Origin: CAVVSD01 sp963837655
Lineage (GTDB): Bacteria > Actinomycetota > Thermoleophilia > Solirubrobacterales > Solirubrobacteraceae
Assembly (NCBI GenBank): GCA_963837655.1
Contig: CAWIOK010000001.1
Span: 434,001-498,000, forward strand
Direction of reading: 5' to 3'
Length of the DNA: 64,000 nucleotides
Position numbers and translations under genes: made by a program. Under the pieces are notes generated by a model that was given only the letters and a program-made list of their open reading frames with translations, ran no database searches and was not told the DNA's origin. Positions 32,469 through 40,515 of this stretch are shown in pieces (within the stretch, counting starts at the first letter, position 1; each line of letters starts with the position of its first letter).

Positions 32469-34106
32469 GTGGACAAGGTGCGCGCCGTCTGCCACATTCA
32501 GATGATCGGACGTCCGACTATCTCCTCCGATGTCCCGCTCGACACGCTGTCCGGCGTGCCGCTGAAGGCCCTGTACACCGAGGAGGATCTGCCCTCCCCG
32601 GACACCATCGGCCGGCCCGGCGAGTTCCCCTACACCCGCGGCGTGTACGAGTCGATGTACCGCGGGCGGCTGTGGACGATGCGCCAGTTCGCGGGCTTCG
32701 GCACCGCGGAGGAGACCAACGAGCGCTTCCACTACCTGCTCGACCACGGGCAGACGGGGTTGTCGACCGCGTTCGACATGCCGTCGCTCATGGGCCACGA
32801 CTCCGACGACGCGCTGTCGCTCGGCGAGGTCGGCCGCGAGGGGGTCGCCATCGACATCCTCGACGACATGGAGCGCCTCTTCGAGGGCATCGACGTCGGC
32901 GACGTCAGCGTCTCCATGACGATCAACGCGCCCGCCGCGATCATGCTCGCCTTCTACGTCGTCGCGGCGGAGAAGCAGGACATCGGCGCCGACCGGCTCA
33001 GCGGCACGATCCAGGCGGACATCCTCAAGGAGTACATCGCCCAGAAGGAGTGGTGCTTCCCGATCGACCCGGCGATGCGCCTCCTCGGCGACATGGTCGA
33101 GTGGTCGACCGAGCGCATGCCGCGCTGGCATCCGGTGTCCATCTCCGGGTACCACATCCGCGAGGCGGGCTCGACGGCCGCCCAGGAGCTGGCGTTCACG
33201 CTGAAGGACGGCTTCACGTACGTCGAGCAGGCGCTCGAGCGCGGCATCGACGTCGACGCGTTCGCCCCTCGGCTCTCCTTCTTCTTCAACGCGCAGATCG
33301 ACTTCTTCGAGGAGATCGCCAAGCTCCGGGCCGCGCGGCGCATCTGGGCGCGGGAGATGCGCGACACCTACGGCGCGAAGAACGAGCGCTCGCTGCTGAT
33401 GCGCACCCACGTCCAGACGGCGGGCGTGTCCCTGACCGCGCAGCAGCCGCTGAACAACATCATCCGCACGACGATCGAGGCGCTCGCCGGCGTGCTTGGC
33501 GGCGCGCAGTCTCTGCACACGAACTCCTACGACGAGGCGCTGGCCCTCCCCACCGAGGACGCGGTCCGCATCGCGCTGCGCACCCAGCAGATCGTGGCCC
33601 ACGAGTCGGGCGTCGCCTCCACCGCCGACCCGCTCGGCGGCTCCTACCTCGTCGAGGCGCTCACCGACGAGCTCGAGTCGCAGGCCTACGACTACTTCCG
33701 CCGCATCGACGAGCTCGGCGGCATGGTCGCCGCGGTGAAGCAGAGCTATCCGCAGCGCGAGATCGCCGACGCCGCCTTCGAGCTGCAGCACAAGATCGAC
33801 ATGGGGGACCGCGTCGTCGTCGGCGTCAACCGCCACGTCCATGCGGACGAGACGCCGCTGCCCATCCTGCGCATCGACCCCGCGCTGGAGCGCAAGCAGA
33901 TCGACCGGCTGCAGGCCGCGAGGGCGCGCCGCGACGCCACGGCCGTCGAGGCGACGCTCGTCCGGCTGCGCGAGGACGCGGCGAAGGACCGGTGCAACCT
34001 CATGCCCTCGCTTCTGGAGTGCACCCGCGCCCATGCCACCGAGGGCGAGATGGTCCGCGCGCTCCAGGACGTGTGGGGCTCCTACCGCGAGACCCCTGTC
34101 TTCTAG
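32469..34106 (+). CDS. Methylmalonyl-CoA mutase-type catalytic subunit without a B12-binding domain
   Basis: The 545-residue protein matches the TIM-barrel catalytic chain of acyl-CoA mutases: FPYTRGVYESMYRGRLWTMRQFAGFGTAEETNERF with the active-site Tyr of methylmalonyl-CoA mutase, FDMPSLMGHDSDDALS, RTHVQTAGVSLTAQQPLNNIIRTTIEALAG and VASTADPLGGSYLVEALTD. The C-terminal DxHxxG cobalamin domain is absent, so a separate B12 subunit must exist elsewhere. GTG 32469 is the longest start; ATG 32502 is the alternative, and the N-terminal 11 residues look unlike the family. It converges on azoR with shared CTAG stops. Confidence 0.87.
   Translation: MDKVRAVCHIQMIGRPTISSDVPLDTLSGVPLKALYTEEDLPSPDTIGRPGEFPYTRGVYESMYRGRLWTMRQFAGFGTAEETNERFHYLLDHGQTGLSTAFDMPSLMGHDSDDALSLGEVGREGVAIDILDDMERLFEGIDVGDVSVSMTINAPAAIMLAFYVVAAEKQDIGADRLSGTIQADILKEYIAQKEWCFPIDPAMRLLGDMVEWSTERMPRWHPVSISGYHIREAGSTAAQELAFTLKDGFTYVEQALERGIDVDAFAPRLSFFFNAQIDFFEEIAKLRAARRIWAREMRDTYGAKNERSLLMRTHVQTAGVSLTAQQPLNNIIRTTIEALAGVLGGAQSLHTNSYDEALALPTEDAVRIALRTQQIVAHESGVASTADPLGGSYLVEALTDELESQAYDYFRRIDELGGMVAAVKQSYPQREIADAAFELQHKIDMGDRVVVGVNRHVHADETPLPILRIDPALERKQIDRLQAARARRDATAVEATLVRLREDAAKDRCNLMPSLLECTRAHATEGEMVRALQDVWGSYRETPVF
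32506..32517. promoter_or_regulatory. 12-bp perfect palindrome at the mutase 5' end
   Basis: TCGGACGTCCGA at 32506-32517 is a perfect 12-bp palindrome lying just inside the mutase reading frame, near the alternative ATG (32502), and 61 bp from the divergent amine oxidase start. Such a site could be the operator of a dimeric regulator controlling both divergent genes. If it is an operator, the true mutase start is probably downstream. No regulator is encoded next to it. Confidence 0.35.
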
Positions 34107-34747
34107 GCGGCTACACGCTCCCCGGCCCACTGCTCGTCGATCGCCCGCTCGGCGGCGGCGAGGCTCGCCGCGGCGAGCGGCTTCAGCTCGGCCATCGCCG
34201 GGTTGACGTCGGCCAGCGTGAGCTCCGCCGTGATGAAGCGCGGCTGCAGGCCGGTGAGGGAGAGGCCGTGCGGCAGCCAGGGCTCCGCGTGGTCCCACCC
34301 GTGGCGCGGAGTGTCGGGGCCGTAGCCACCGCCGCGCGCGCCGAGCACGAGCATGTCGCGACCGCCGAGCAGGCCCTCGTGCGTCTCAGGGTCGATCGAG
34401 AGGCCGTAGGCGATGAGATGGTCGACCCAGGACTTCACCGCGCTCGGCGGGCCGAAGTTGTAGAGCGGCAGGCCGAGCACGATCGTGTCCGCGTCCCGGA
34501 TCTCCCCCACGAGCTCCTGGGTGAGCTGCCACGACGCCGCCTGATCGGCCGTGTGCTCGTCCGGCGAGACCATCCGTGCCGCGACCGTCCGCGCATCGAC
34601 GTGCGGCAGCGGAGCGGAGCCGAGGTCGCGGTACGTCACGGTGCCCCCCGGATGCGCGGCCAGCCAGCGCTCGGCGGCGCGGGCGGTGAGGCGGCGGGTG
34701 ATCGAGCGGTCGCCCTGGATGCTGGAGTCGATGTGGAGCAGATGCAT
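34103..34747 (-). CDS. azoR: FMN-dependent NADH-azoreductase (AzoR)
   Basis: The 214-residue flavodoxin-fold protein has MHLLHIDSSIQGDRSITRRLTARAAERW (FMN phosphate loop), a central DTIVLGLPLYNFGPPSAVKSWVDHL, and LVLGARGGGYGP. These are the AzoR motifs of the family that reduces azo dyes and quinones with NADH. I chose ATG 34747; the ORF extends upstream but the extra residues are not family-like. It is divergent from the MarR gene at 34830, with an inverted repeat in the 82-bp gap, and is likely under its control. Confidence 0.92.
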   Translation of the reverse strand: MHLLHIDSSIQGDRSITRRLTARAAERWLAAHPGGTVTYRDLGSAPLPHVDARTVAARMVSPDEHTADQAASWQLTQELVGEIRDADTIVLGLPLYNFGPPSAVKSWVDHLIAYGLSIDPETHEGLLGGRDMLVLGARGGGYGPDTPRHGWDHAEPWLPHGLSLTGLQPRFITAELTLADVNPAMAELKPLAAASLAAAERAIDEQWAGERVAA

Positions 34748-34760
34748 GATGCGTACCTCG

Positions 34761-34789
34761 CAACTCGTTTGCGTAAGACAAATGAGTTG
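34761..34789. promoter_or_regulatory. Probable MarR operator between azoR and marR
   Basis: An inverted repeat with 11-bp arms (CAACTCGTTTG, then 7 bp, then CAAATGAGTTG) has one mismatch in the arms. It sits in the 82-bp gap between divergent azoR (minus) and the MarR gene (plus), 14 bp from the azoR start. Its AT-richness stands out from the GC-rich surroundings. This is the classical arrangement for a MarR dimer repressing itself and an oxidoreductase, as in other azoR or quinone-response loci. Confidence 0.7.
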
Positions 34790-34829
34790 TAGCACACGAA
34801 TTGTTCGATGCGATCCCTACACTGGATCC

Positions 34830-35297
34830 ATGGCCATCGAGCACGGAACATGCAGCCGGGCATCGGGGCCGCTCCTCGACCACCTCGCGCGCCTCAACCG
34901 CGCGCGTGCCGAGTCGGCGCTGCTCCCGCTCGGTCTGCGCCCGCGCCACCTGGTCGCGCTCACGGTGCTCCGCGACCACGGCGGGATGACGCAGCAGGCG
35001 CTCGCGGCCGCACTGCAGGTCGATCGCACCAACCTCGTCGGCCTGCTGAACGACCTCGAGGACGACGACCTCATCGCCCGGACGCGGTCGGCGGAGGACC
35101 GCAGGCGCCATCTCGTCGGGCTCACCGACGCCGGCGTCGCGCGGCTGGGCGAGGCCGAGATGGCACTCGCCCAGGTCGAGGATCAGGTGCTCGGCGCGCT
35201 CGACCACGAGCAACGTCTCGCTCTGTACGACCTCCTGCAGCGCGCGACGGCCGGCCACGTGGTCGACTGCGGCGCCGCGGCCGCCGAGACCCTCTAG
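34830..35297 (+). CDS. MarR-family regulator of azoR
   Basis: The 155-residue protein has a MarR winged helix: LRPRHLVALTVLRDHGGMTQQALAAALQVDRTNLVGLLNDLEDDDLIARTRSAEDRRRHLVGLTDAGV. No cysteine-based redox switch is obvious besides two Cys (CSRA near the N-terminus and VVDCG near the C-terminus) that could sense quinones or thiol stress. It is divergent from azoR with an inverted repeat between them. It converges with the ArsR gene through a shared CTAG stop. Confidence 0.88.
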   Translation: MAIEHGTCSRASGPLLDHLARLNRARAESALLPLGLRPRHLVALTVLRDHGGMTQQALAAALQVDRTNLVGLLNDLEDDDLIARTRSAEDRRRHLVGLTDAGVARLGEAEMALAQVEDQVLGALDHEQRLALYDLLQRATAGHVVDCGAAAAETL

Positions 35298-35623
35298 CGG
35301 GTCAGCACACCCAGGAGCCCCGGGAAGCGCTCCTCGAGATCGTCCCGGCGCAGCCCGATCAACCGGTGCACGCCGTCGGCGCGGGTCCGGGTCACGCCCG
35401 CCTCCCGCAGCAGCCGCAGGTGGTACGACATCGTCGAGGCGGGTAGATCGAGGGCGTCGGACAGCTCGCTGCACACGCGCTCGCGATCGTCGGCGAGCAG
35501 CCGCACGACGTCGAGCCGCAGCGGATCGCCGACCGTGCGCATCACGGTGGCGAGATCGATCGCATCGGCGCGCGGATGCGGGATGCGATCGCGACCGACG
35601 GTCGGGGTTGCCATGGGTGGCAT
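35294..35623 (-). CDS. ArsR-type helix-turn-helix repressor
   Basis: The protein of about 109 residues, taking MPPMATPTVGRD at 35623 as the start (35614 is an alternative), has an ArsR-like winged helix: MRTVGDPLRLDVVRLLADDRERVCSELSDALDLPASTMSYHLRLLREAGVTRTRADGVHRLIGLRR. Only one cysteine is seen (VCSEL), so a two-Cys metal site of ArsR/SmtB type is not obvious; it may sense an organic ligand. It is divergent from the MFS transporter and probably represses it. Confidence 0.85.
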   Translation of the reverse strand: MPPMATPTVGRDRIPHPRADAIDLATVMRTVGDPLRLDVVRLLADDRERVCSELSDALDLPASTMSYHLRLLREAGVTRTRADGVHRLIGLRRDDLEERFPGLLGVLTR

Positions 35624-35641
35624 GCTACAACTGTTGAAGAC

Positions 35642-35657
35642 TTCCAAGGATTTGGAA
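35642..35657. promoter_or_regulatory. Inverted repeat, probable ArsR operator in front of the MFS gene
   Basis: TTCCAAggatTTGGAA at 35642-35657 is a perfect 6+6 inverted repeat with a 4-bp spacer, 8 bp before the MFS ATG at 35666 and 19 bp from the ArsR start. Such dyads placed between divergent repressor and efflux genes are typical operator sites. A second dyad, CAACTGTTG, lies at about 35627-35635. Confidence 0.6.
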
Positions 35658-35665
35658 CTATTGAC

Positions 35666-36910
35666 ATGTTGAACCAACGCCAGTCATACGCCCTCGTCGC
35701 AGCCGTCATCGCGCTGTCGCTGATCTCGTCCGGCACCCCGTCTCCGATCTACGAGAGCTACCGCGAGCTGTGGGGCTTCTCGCCCGCCGTGCTGACCCTC
35801 GTATACGCGACCTACGCGTTCGGCGTGCTCGCCGCGCTCCTGCTGGCCGGGAGCGTGTCGGACCGGGTCGGGCGCCGCCCGGTGCTGCTCGTCGCCCTCG
35901 CCGTGCTCATGGGCACCACGCTGATCTTCATGGCCGCGAGCTCCGTCGCGTGGCTGTTCGTGGCCCGCGGCGTCCAGGGTCTCGCGACCGGGCTGGCGCT
36001 CGGCGCCGCGAGCGCCGCGCTGCTGGACCTGCATCCGCGCCGCGACCCAGCGGGCGCGGGCCTCACCAACGGCGTCGCGAGCGCCGCCGGCATGGGCATC
36101 GGCGTCCTGATCAGCGCGACGCTCGTGCAGCTTGCGCCCGCGCCGCGGGTCCTGCCCTACGTCGCGGTGCTCATCCTCTTCGCGCTCGCGTTCGCCGGGG
36201 CCCTGCGGATGCCCGAGCCGGTACAAAGCCGCCGCCCGCTCACGCTGACGCCGCAGCGCCCGCACGTGCCGGCCGATCTGCGGCGCACGTTCTCTCTCGC
36301 GGCGCTCGGCGTGCTGTCCTCCTGGTCGATCGGCGGCCTGTTCCTCTCGCTCGGCCCGGAGCTGAGCGCGACGCTCTTCCACACGTCCAACCACCTGGTG
36401 GCGGGCGTGGGCGTCTTCGTCCTCGCCGGCTCCGGCGCGGCAGCACAGCTCGTCTTCGGCCGCACCGCGCCGTGGCTGGGCGCCGCGGCCGGCTCGGTCG
36501 CGCTCGCCGCGGGACTGCTCCTGATCGTCGCCTCGGCCGCGGAGGACTCCACCGCGCTGTTCCTGGGCGGCGGCGTGGTGGCCGGCGCGGGCTTCGGCGT
36601 CGCCTTCCTGGGCGCGCTGCGAACCCTGTCGGCGGCGATCCCCGACGAGCACCGCGCCCAGGTCATGTCCGCGCTGTACGTCGTCGCATACCTGTCGATC
36701 TCGGTCCCGGCGATCATCGCGGGCGTCCTGGTGACGCCGCTCGGGCTCGTCACGACGTTCGAGATCTTCGGCAGCGTCGTGGCTGCGATCGCGCTCGTCG
36801 TCGCCTACGGCGCGTGGCAGACGCGGCCGCGCGCGAGGGTCGAGACTCAGTCCCAGCCGGCGCCGCGCATCGTGGCGACGGTGCGAGCCTCAGTCGGCGA
36901 GCAGCCGTAG
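35666..36910 (+). CDS. MFS drug-efflux-type transporter
   Basis: The 414-residue protein has about 12 membrane segments, with the MFS motif A in loop 2-3 (GSVSDRVGRRPVLLVALAVLMG) and an early TPSPIYESYRELWGF. The N-terminal AVIALSLISSGTPSPIY resembles actinobacterial efflux pumps of the DHA1 group. ATG 35666 is directly downstream of the inverted repeat. It is likely repressed by the divergent ArsR protein. Its 3' end overlaps the convergent AraC gene by 64 bp. Confidence 0.9.
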   Translation: MLNQRQSYALVAAVIALSLISSGTPSPIYESYRELWGFSPAVLTLVYATYAFGVLAALLLAGSVSDRVGRRPVLLVALAVLMGTTLIFMAASSVAWLFVARGVQGLATGLALGAASAALLDLHPRRDPAGAGLTNGVASAAGMGIGVLISATLVQLAPAPRVLPYVAVLILFALAFAGALRMPEPVQSRRPLTLTPQRPHVPADLRRTFSLAALGVLSSWSIGGLFLSLGPELSATLFHTSNHLVAGVGVFVLAGSGAAAQLVFGRTAPWLGAAAGSVALAAGLLLIVASAAEDSTALFLGGGVVAGAGFGVAFLGALRTLSAAIPDEHRAQVMSALYVVAYLSISVPAIIAGVLVTPLGLVTTFEIFGSVVAAIALVVAYGAWQTRPRARVETQSQPAPRIVATVRASVGEQP

Positions 36911-37830
36911 ACCGCGCGGAAGGCCCGGCTGAACCGGGCCGGGTCGCCGAACCCCCAGCTCGCGGCGAGCGCGGCGATCGGCTGGTCGGCAAGCTCGGGA
37001 TCGGCGAGGTCGCGCTTGGCGCCCTCGAGGCGACGCCTGCGGATCCAGGCCGACACGGTCGTCCCGTCGGGCTGGAACAGCTTGTGGACGTAGCGCGTCG
37101 AGATGAAGTGCGCCTTCGCGATGCGCTCCGGGCCGAGGTCCGGCTCCCGGAGATGCAGGTCGACGTAGTCCTTGATCCGCTGCTGCAGCCCGTCCCCGCG
37201 CCCGAGCGACTGCGCGGACGCGTCGACGCTGCGGGCCAGGCCGTCGCCGTGCAGCGAGCGGATCAGCCCCACGATGCTGTCGGCCAGATCGGGGTCCTCG
37301 GGGTCGACGCTGCCGTCGTGCAGGCCGGCGGCGATCCCGGCGAAGAACGGCCCGGCCAGGCGCGCGACGCCGGCCTCGCCGCCCAGCCGCAGCGCCGTGT
37401 GCTCGAGGATCCGCTCCACGCGGTCGCCCAGCATCGCGACCGGCACCGTGAGCGCGAGGATCTCGAAGCGCCCCTGCGCCTGCGCGACGAACGGCCGCGA
37501 CATGTCGAAGCTCGTGATGTCGCCCGCCCGCAGCCGGCTCGCGCGGCCCGCCTGTGCGACGAGCAGCGTGCCGCGGGTCAGCACGTTGACGTGCACGCGC
37601 TGGGGGTCGTACTGGGCGATGTCGGCATCGGTGCGCTGCACCCGGTTCGCGTCGCCCGCGACCCGGAACACCTCGATCGGTCCGAGGTGATGGCCGAGGA
37701 TCCGGCCGGCGAACGGCCGCTCCAGCAGCGGCGTGACGTCCATCGGGCCCAGCAGACGGGGAACGCCTTCCGCCCAGAAGGCCGAGCGATCCGCGGGGGC
37801 GACCTCGCTCGTGTCGAGCTGGACGGTCAT
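36847..37830 (-). CDS. AraC-family transcriptional activator
   Basis: The 327-residue protein has an N-terminal AraC_binding_2-type domain (FRVAGDANRVQRTDADIAQYDPQRVHVNVLTRGTLLVAQAGR) and a C-terminal double helix-turn-helix: IKDYVDLHLREPDLGPERIAKAHFISTRYVHKLFQPDGTTVSAWIRRRRLEGAKRDL ... PIAALAASWGFGDPARFSRAFRAVYGCSPTEA. ATG 37830 overlaps the stop of the flavoprotein gene (ATGA), so the regulator is the last gene of that operon and probably controls it in response to an aromatic substrate. Confidence 0.92.
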   Translation of the reverse strand: MTVQLDTSEVAPADRSAFWAEGVPRLLGPMDVTPLLERPFAGRILGHHLGPIEVFRVAGDANRVQRTDADIAQYDPQRVHVNVLTRGTLLVAQAGRASRLRAGDITSFDMSRPFVAQAQGRFEILALTVPVAMLGDRVERILEHTALRLGGEAGVARLAGPFFAGIAAGLHDGSVDPEDPDLADSIVGLIRSLHGDGLARSVDASAQSLGRGDGLQQRIKDYVDLHLREPDLGPERIAKAHFISTRYVHKLFQPDGTTVSAWIRRRRLEGAKRDLADPELADQPIAALAASWGFGDPARFSRAFRAVYGCSPTEARTVATMRGAGWD

Positions 37831-39389
37831 CGCCGCGCGACGTCCTCCCGCATGCGCGCGGGCCAGATGCCGGACTTCCCGGGCGACAGGATGCCGTTCG
37901 GATCGAGTGCGTCCTTGATCCGCTCATTGAAGCGGCGGTACGCGTGGTCGCCGAACCCGTACTGCTCGGACGCGAGGTCCATGAAGTCGATGTGCGCGCG
38001 GTACTCGCCGTAGCCGCGCCTGCCGGCCTCGACCACGAGCCGTCTCGACAGGGCGTAGGCCCGCTCGCTCTGCGCGCGGTCCTTGAGGTCGAACAGGATG
38101 AGCGTCACGTGCGCGAAGCTGCGACCGTTGATCGGGCAGATCCCTGCGAAGTAGTCGAGGCCCGCCTCCTCCATCATCGGGCGCATGAGGTCGCGGACCG
38201 CGAGGGCGTCGCGGCCGGTGAGCGGCGCGACCGGGCTGAACCCGACGTGCCCGCCCTCCTCCCCGCCGTACCAGGCCGTCATGGCGTTGATGCCGAGGTT
38301 CGGGATCCCGGCCTGGACCTGCTCGTGGGCGTCGAGCGTCGGCCACGCCTCCGGGCCGTGCTTCGTCCCCCACACCGCGGCGCCGGGGATCGCGGTCTCG
38401 AACGCGTCCTTGATCTTCGCGAAGCGGTGGTCGACGACGGGCTCGTCGCCGTAGAGCGCGAAGCGCATCATCCAGCGGCCGCACCCGAGCTCCTCGCCCA
38501 TCCGCTGCAGCGTCGCCTCGGGGATCGCGCCGTCGCCGTCCCACCAGTCCGTCCGCTTGGACATCACCGACGCCGCGCCCACGACGTTGCCGATCTGCGG
38601 GACCATCCGGATCGTGCCGTCCAGCATCAGCCTGCGCAGCGTGTCGATGAGCGGCGCGAGGTCGTCGTCGTTGGGGACCCGCAGCCACAGCGGCATGTAG
38701 ATCTCGGGCTCGGGCATGAGCCAGTAGCCCATCTTGGTGACGATCCCGAAGTTGGATTGCATGAACATCTGATCCGGCGTCGGGCCCAGGCCGCGCTTGT
38801 AGCAATGCCAGGCCTTGTTGCCCTCCATCGCCCCCATTCCCGTGCGCATGACCGTGCCGTCGGCCAGCACGACCTCCATCCCGCATTGCGCGCTCTGATC
38901 GACGCCGTAGGGCATGTAGCTCATCCCGTGGTCCAGGGTGTTGCCCACGACGCTGCCCCACCCGAGGTCGGGGATCGAGACGCTGAGCTTGTGGCCCCCC
39001 GCCTGGATCGCCTCGTAGAGGTCGAACCACCGCACGCCCGGCTCCACCACCGCGTAGCCCAGCTCCTCGTTGATCTCCAGGACCCGGTTCATGTTGCGCA
39101 GCGACACGATCACCGAGCCGCTCACCCGCGGCGCCGGACCCCCGTAGCCGTTGTTGCGGCCCTGCCCGTGCGTCCACAGCGCGACACCGTGCTGGTTGGC
39201 GATCGCGAGGACCGCCTGGATCTCGTCGACGCTCGTGGGCATCACCACGGCCGACGCGGCGTACGCGTCGGAGCTCTCATGCTGGAACGGGTCGCGCCAC
39301 TCCTGCAGCGCCTGCGGATCGGTGATGACCTTCTCGGCGCCGAGAGCCGTAGTGAAGGCATCGACGGCGGTCGGAAGGGTGGCGCTCAT
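37827..39389 (-). CDS. VAO/PCMH-family flavoprotein (4-cresol or vanillyl alcohol oxidase type)
   Basis: The 520-residue protein matches vanillyl-alcohol oxidase along its length: FAD-binding THGQGRNNGYGGPAPRVSGSVIV near residue 75, TLDHGMSYMPYGVDQSAQCGMEVV near residue 151, and the C-terminal GGHVGFSPVAPLTGRDA, where His381 sits at the place of the covalent-FAD histidine (VAO His422 as I recall). It ends DPNGILSPGKSGIWPARM. At the position of VAO Asp170 the sequence has Val. It likely oxidises a para-substituted phenol. No cytochrome partner gene is adjacent, suggesting an oxidase. Confidence 0.88.
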   Translation of the reverse strand: MSATLPTAVDAFTTALGAEKVITDPQALQEWRDPFQHESSDAYAASAVVMPTSVDEIQAVLAIANQHGVALWTHGQGRNNGYGGPAPRVSGSVIVSLRNMNRVLEINEELGYAVVEPGVRWFDLYEAIQAGGHKLSVSIPDLGWGSVVGNTLDHGMSYMPYGVDQSAQCGMEVVLADGTVMRTGMGAMEGNKAWHCYKRGLGPTPDQMFMQSNFGIVTKMGYWLMPEPEIYMPLWLRVPNDDDLAPLIDTLRRLMLDGTIRMVPQIGNVVGAASVMSKRTDWWDGDGAIPEATLQRMGEELGCGRWMMRFALYGDEPVVDHRFAKIKDAFETAIPGAAVWGTKHGPEAWPTLDAHEQVQAGIPNLGINAMTAWYGGEEGGHVGFSPVAPLTGRDALAVRDLMRPMMEEAGLDYFAGICPINGRSFAHVTLILFDLKDRAQSERAYALSRRLVVEAGRRGYGEYRAHIDFMDLASEQYGFGDHAYRRFNERIKDALDPNGILSPGKSGIWPARMREDVARR

Positions 39390-39417
39390 GAAAAGTGTCT
39401 CTCCTCATCCCGTTGCA

Positions 39418-39442
39418 TGTCAGACTCGTACATCGTCAGACA
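39418..39442. promoter_or_regulatory. Dyad/direct repeat in the divergent flavoprotein-LLM promoter gap
   Basis: The 73-bp gap between the flavoprotein (start 39389) and LLM gene (start 39463) holds TGTCAGAC at 39418-39425 and GTCAGACA at 39435-39442, separated by 9 bp. The pair is a direct repeat of GTCAGAC and also a near-inverted repeat with one mismatch. It resembles sites of AraC or GntR regulators. It may mediate control by the AraC protein encoded downstream of the flavoprotein gene. Confidence 0.5.
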
Positions 39443-39462
39443 ACCTGCGAGAGGGACGCTAC

Positions 39463-40515
39463 GTGAAGACTCCAACCTTCGGCCTGTTCGACCACATCGA
39501 GGGGATCCCCGGGGACTCGCCCACGAAGATCTTCAAGGATCGGCTCGATTACATCCGCCAGGCCGAGGAGGCCGGCTTCGCGAGCTTCCACCTCGCCGAG
39601 CACCACGGCACCGATCTGTCCATGGCTCCGAACCAGGACGTGTTCATCGCCGCGGCGTCCCAGATCACCGAGACGATCCGTCTCGGACCGATGGTCAAGC
39701 TGCTGCCCATGCATCATCCGACGCAGGTCGTCGAGGACCTGTGCGTCCTGGACCACCTCACCAACGGCCGGCTGGACTACGGCGTCGGCCGCGGCGCGGT
39801 CCCCGTCGAGCACGCCTGGCACGGCGGCGACTTCCGCAGCGCGCGCGAGCGCTTCGTGGACTACCTCGGCATCATCGCCGAGGCGCTGCGCAGCGGCGAG
39901 GTCTCCAGCGAGAACAGCGAGTTCCTCGACTTCCCGACCATGCCGCTGACGACCGGCCCGCTGCAGGAGAGCATCCCCTTCTACTACCCGGGCAACCCCG
40001 TGACGGCGGGCCGCTACGGCATGCAGCTCGTCATGGCCGGCCCGGTCACGCAGGAGGTCTACGACGCCTACCACGAGGCGTGGGACCAGCACAAGGGCGA
40101 GCGCATCCGCCTCGACGGCCCGAGCTCCGAGCCCACGATCTCGACCACGATGCTCATCGCGATCGACGAGGACGAGAACAAGGCGCTGGAGATCGCGCAG
40201 CGCGCGATGAGCGGCCTGCAGCGGCGCACGTTCAACACGCACCGCTTCGACGCCCTCATCATCGACGAGGAGGAGCAGGAGGCGGCACTCGCGCCGCTCA
40301 AGGCGATCCAGTCCGGCCTGCAGGAGGCCGTCAAGTTCGGCGCCGGGACGCCATCGCAGATCGCCGAGCGGTTCGCGATGCTCCTCGAGCCCGACCTCAT
40401 CGACCGCATCGTGCTCATGACGCCGGCTGGCGACATGTCGATGGACGAGGCGCGCAAGACGCTCGAGCTGTTCGCAACGGAGGTCAAGCCGCAGCTGGAG
40501 ATGCAGCCCGCCTAA
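39463..40515 (+). CDS. LLM-class flavin-dependent monooxygenase/oxidoreductase
   Basis: The 350-residue luciferase-like TIM barrel has KTPTFGLFDHIEG at the N-terminus, AGFASFHLAEHHG near residue 42, ETIRLGPMVKLLPMHHPTQVVEDLCVLDHLTNGRLDYGVGRGAVPVEHA (FMN-binding and active-site region), and a C-terminal FGAGTPSQIAERFAMLLE. It would use FMNH2 or F420H2, as is frequent in actinobacteria; the cofactor is not decided by sequence. GTG 39463 follows gagaggg. It is divergent from the flavoprotein and may join the same degradation route. Confidence 0.88.
   Translation: MKTPTFGLFDHIEGIPGDSPTKIFKDRLDYIRQAEEAGFASFHLAEHHGTDLSMAPNQDVFIAAASQITETIRLGPMVKLLPMHHPTQVVEDLCVLDHLTNGRLDYGVGRGAVPVEHAWHGGDFRSARERFVDYLGIIAEALRSGEVSSENSEFLDFPTMPLTTGPLQESIPFYYPGNPVTAGRYGMQLVMAGPVTQEVYDAYHEAWDQHKGERIRLDGPSSEPTISTTMLIAIDEDENKALEIAQRAMSGLQRRTFNTHRFDALIIDEEEQEAALAPLKAIQSGLQEAVKFGAGTPSQIAERFAMLLEPDLIDRIVLMTPAGDMSMDEARKTLELFATEVKPQLEMQPA

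Noticed and set aside
35661..35666. TTGACA as a -35 box
   Set aside because: It overlaps the MFS start codon, so using it as a promoter would put the transcript start inside the gene.
36847..38013. Plus-strand continuation of a 747-residue ORF over AraC
   Set aside because: The AraC helix-turn-helix motifs on the minus strand are unmistakable; the plus ORF is Arg-rich noise.
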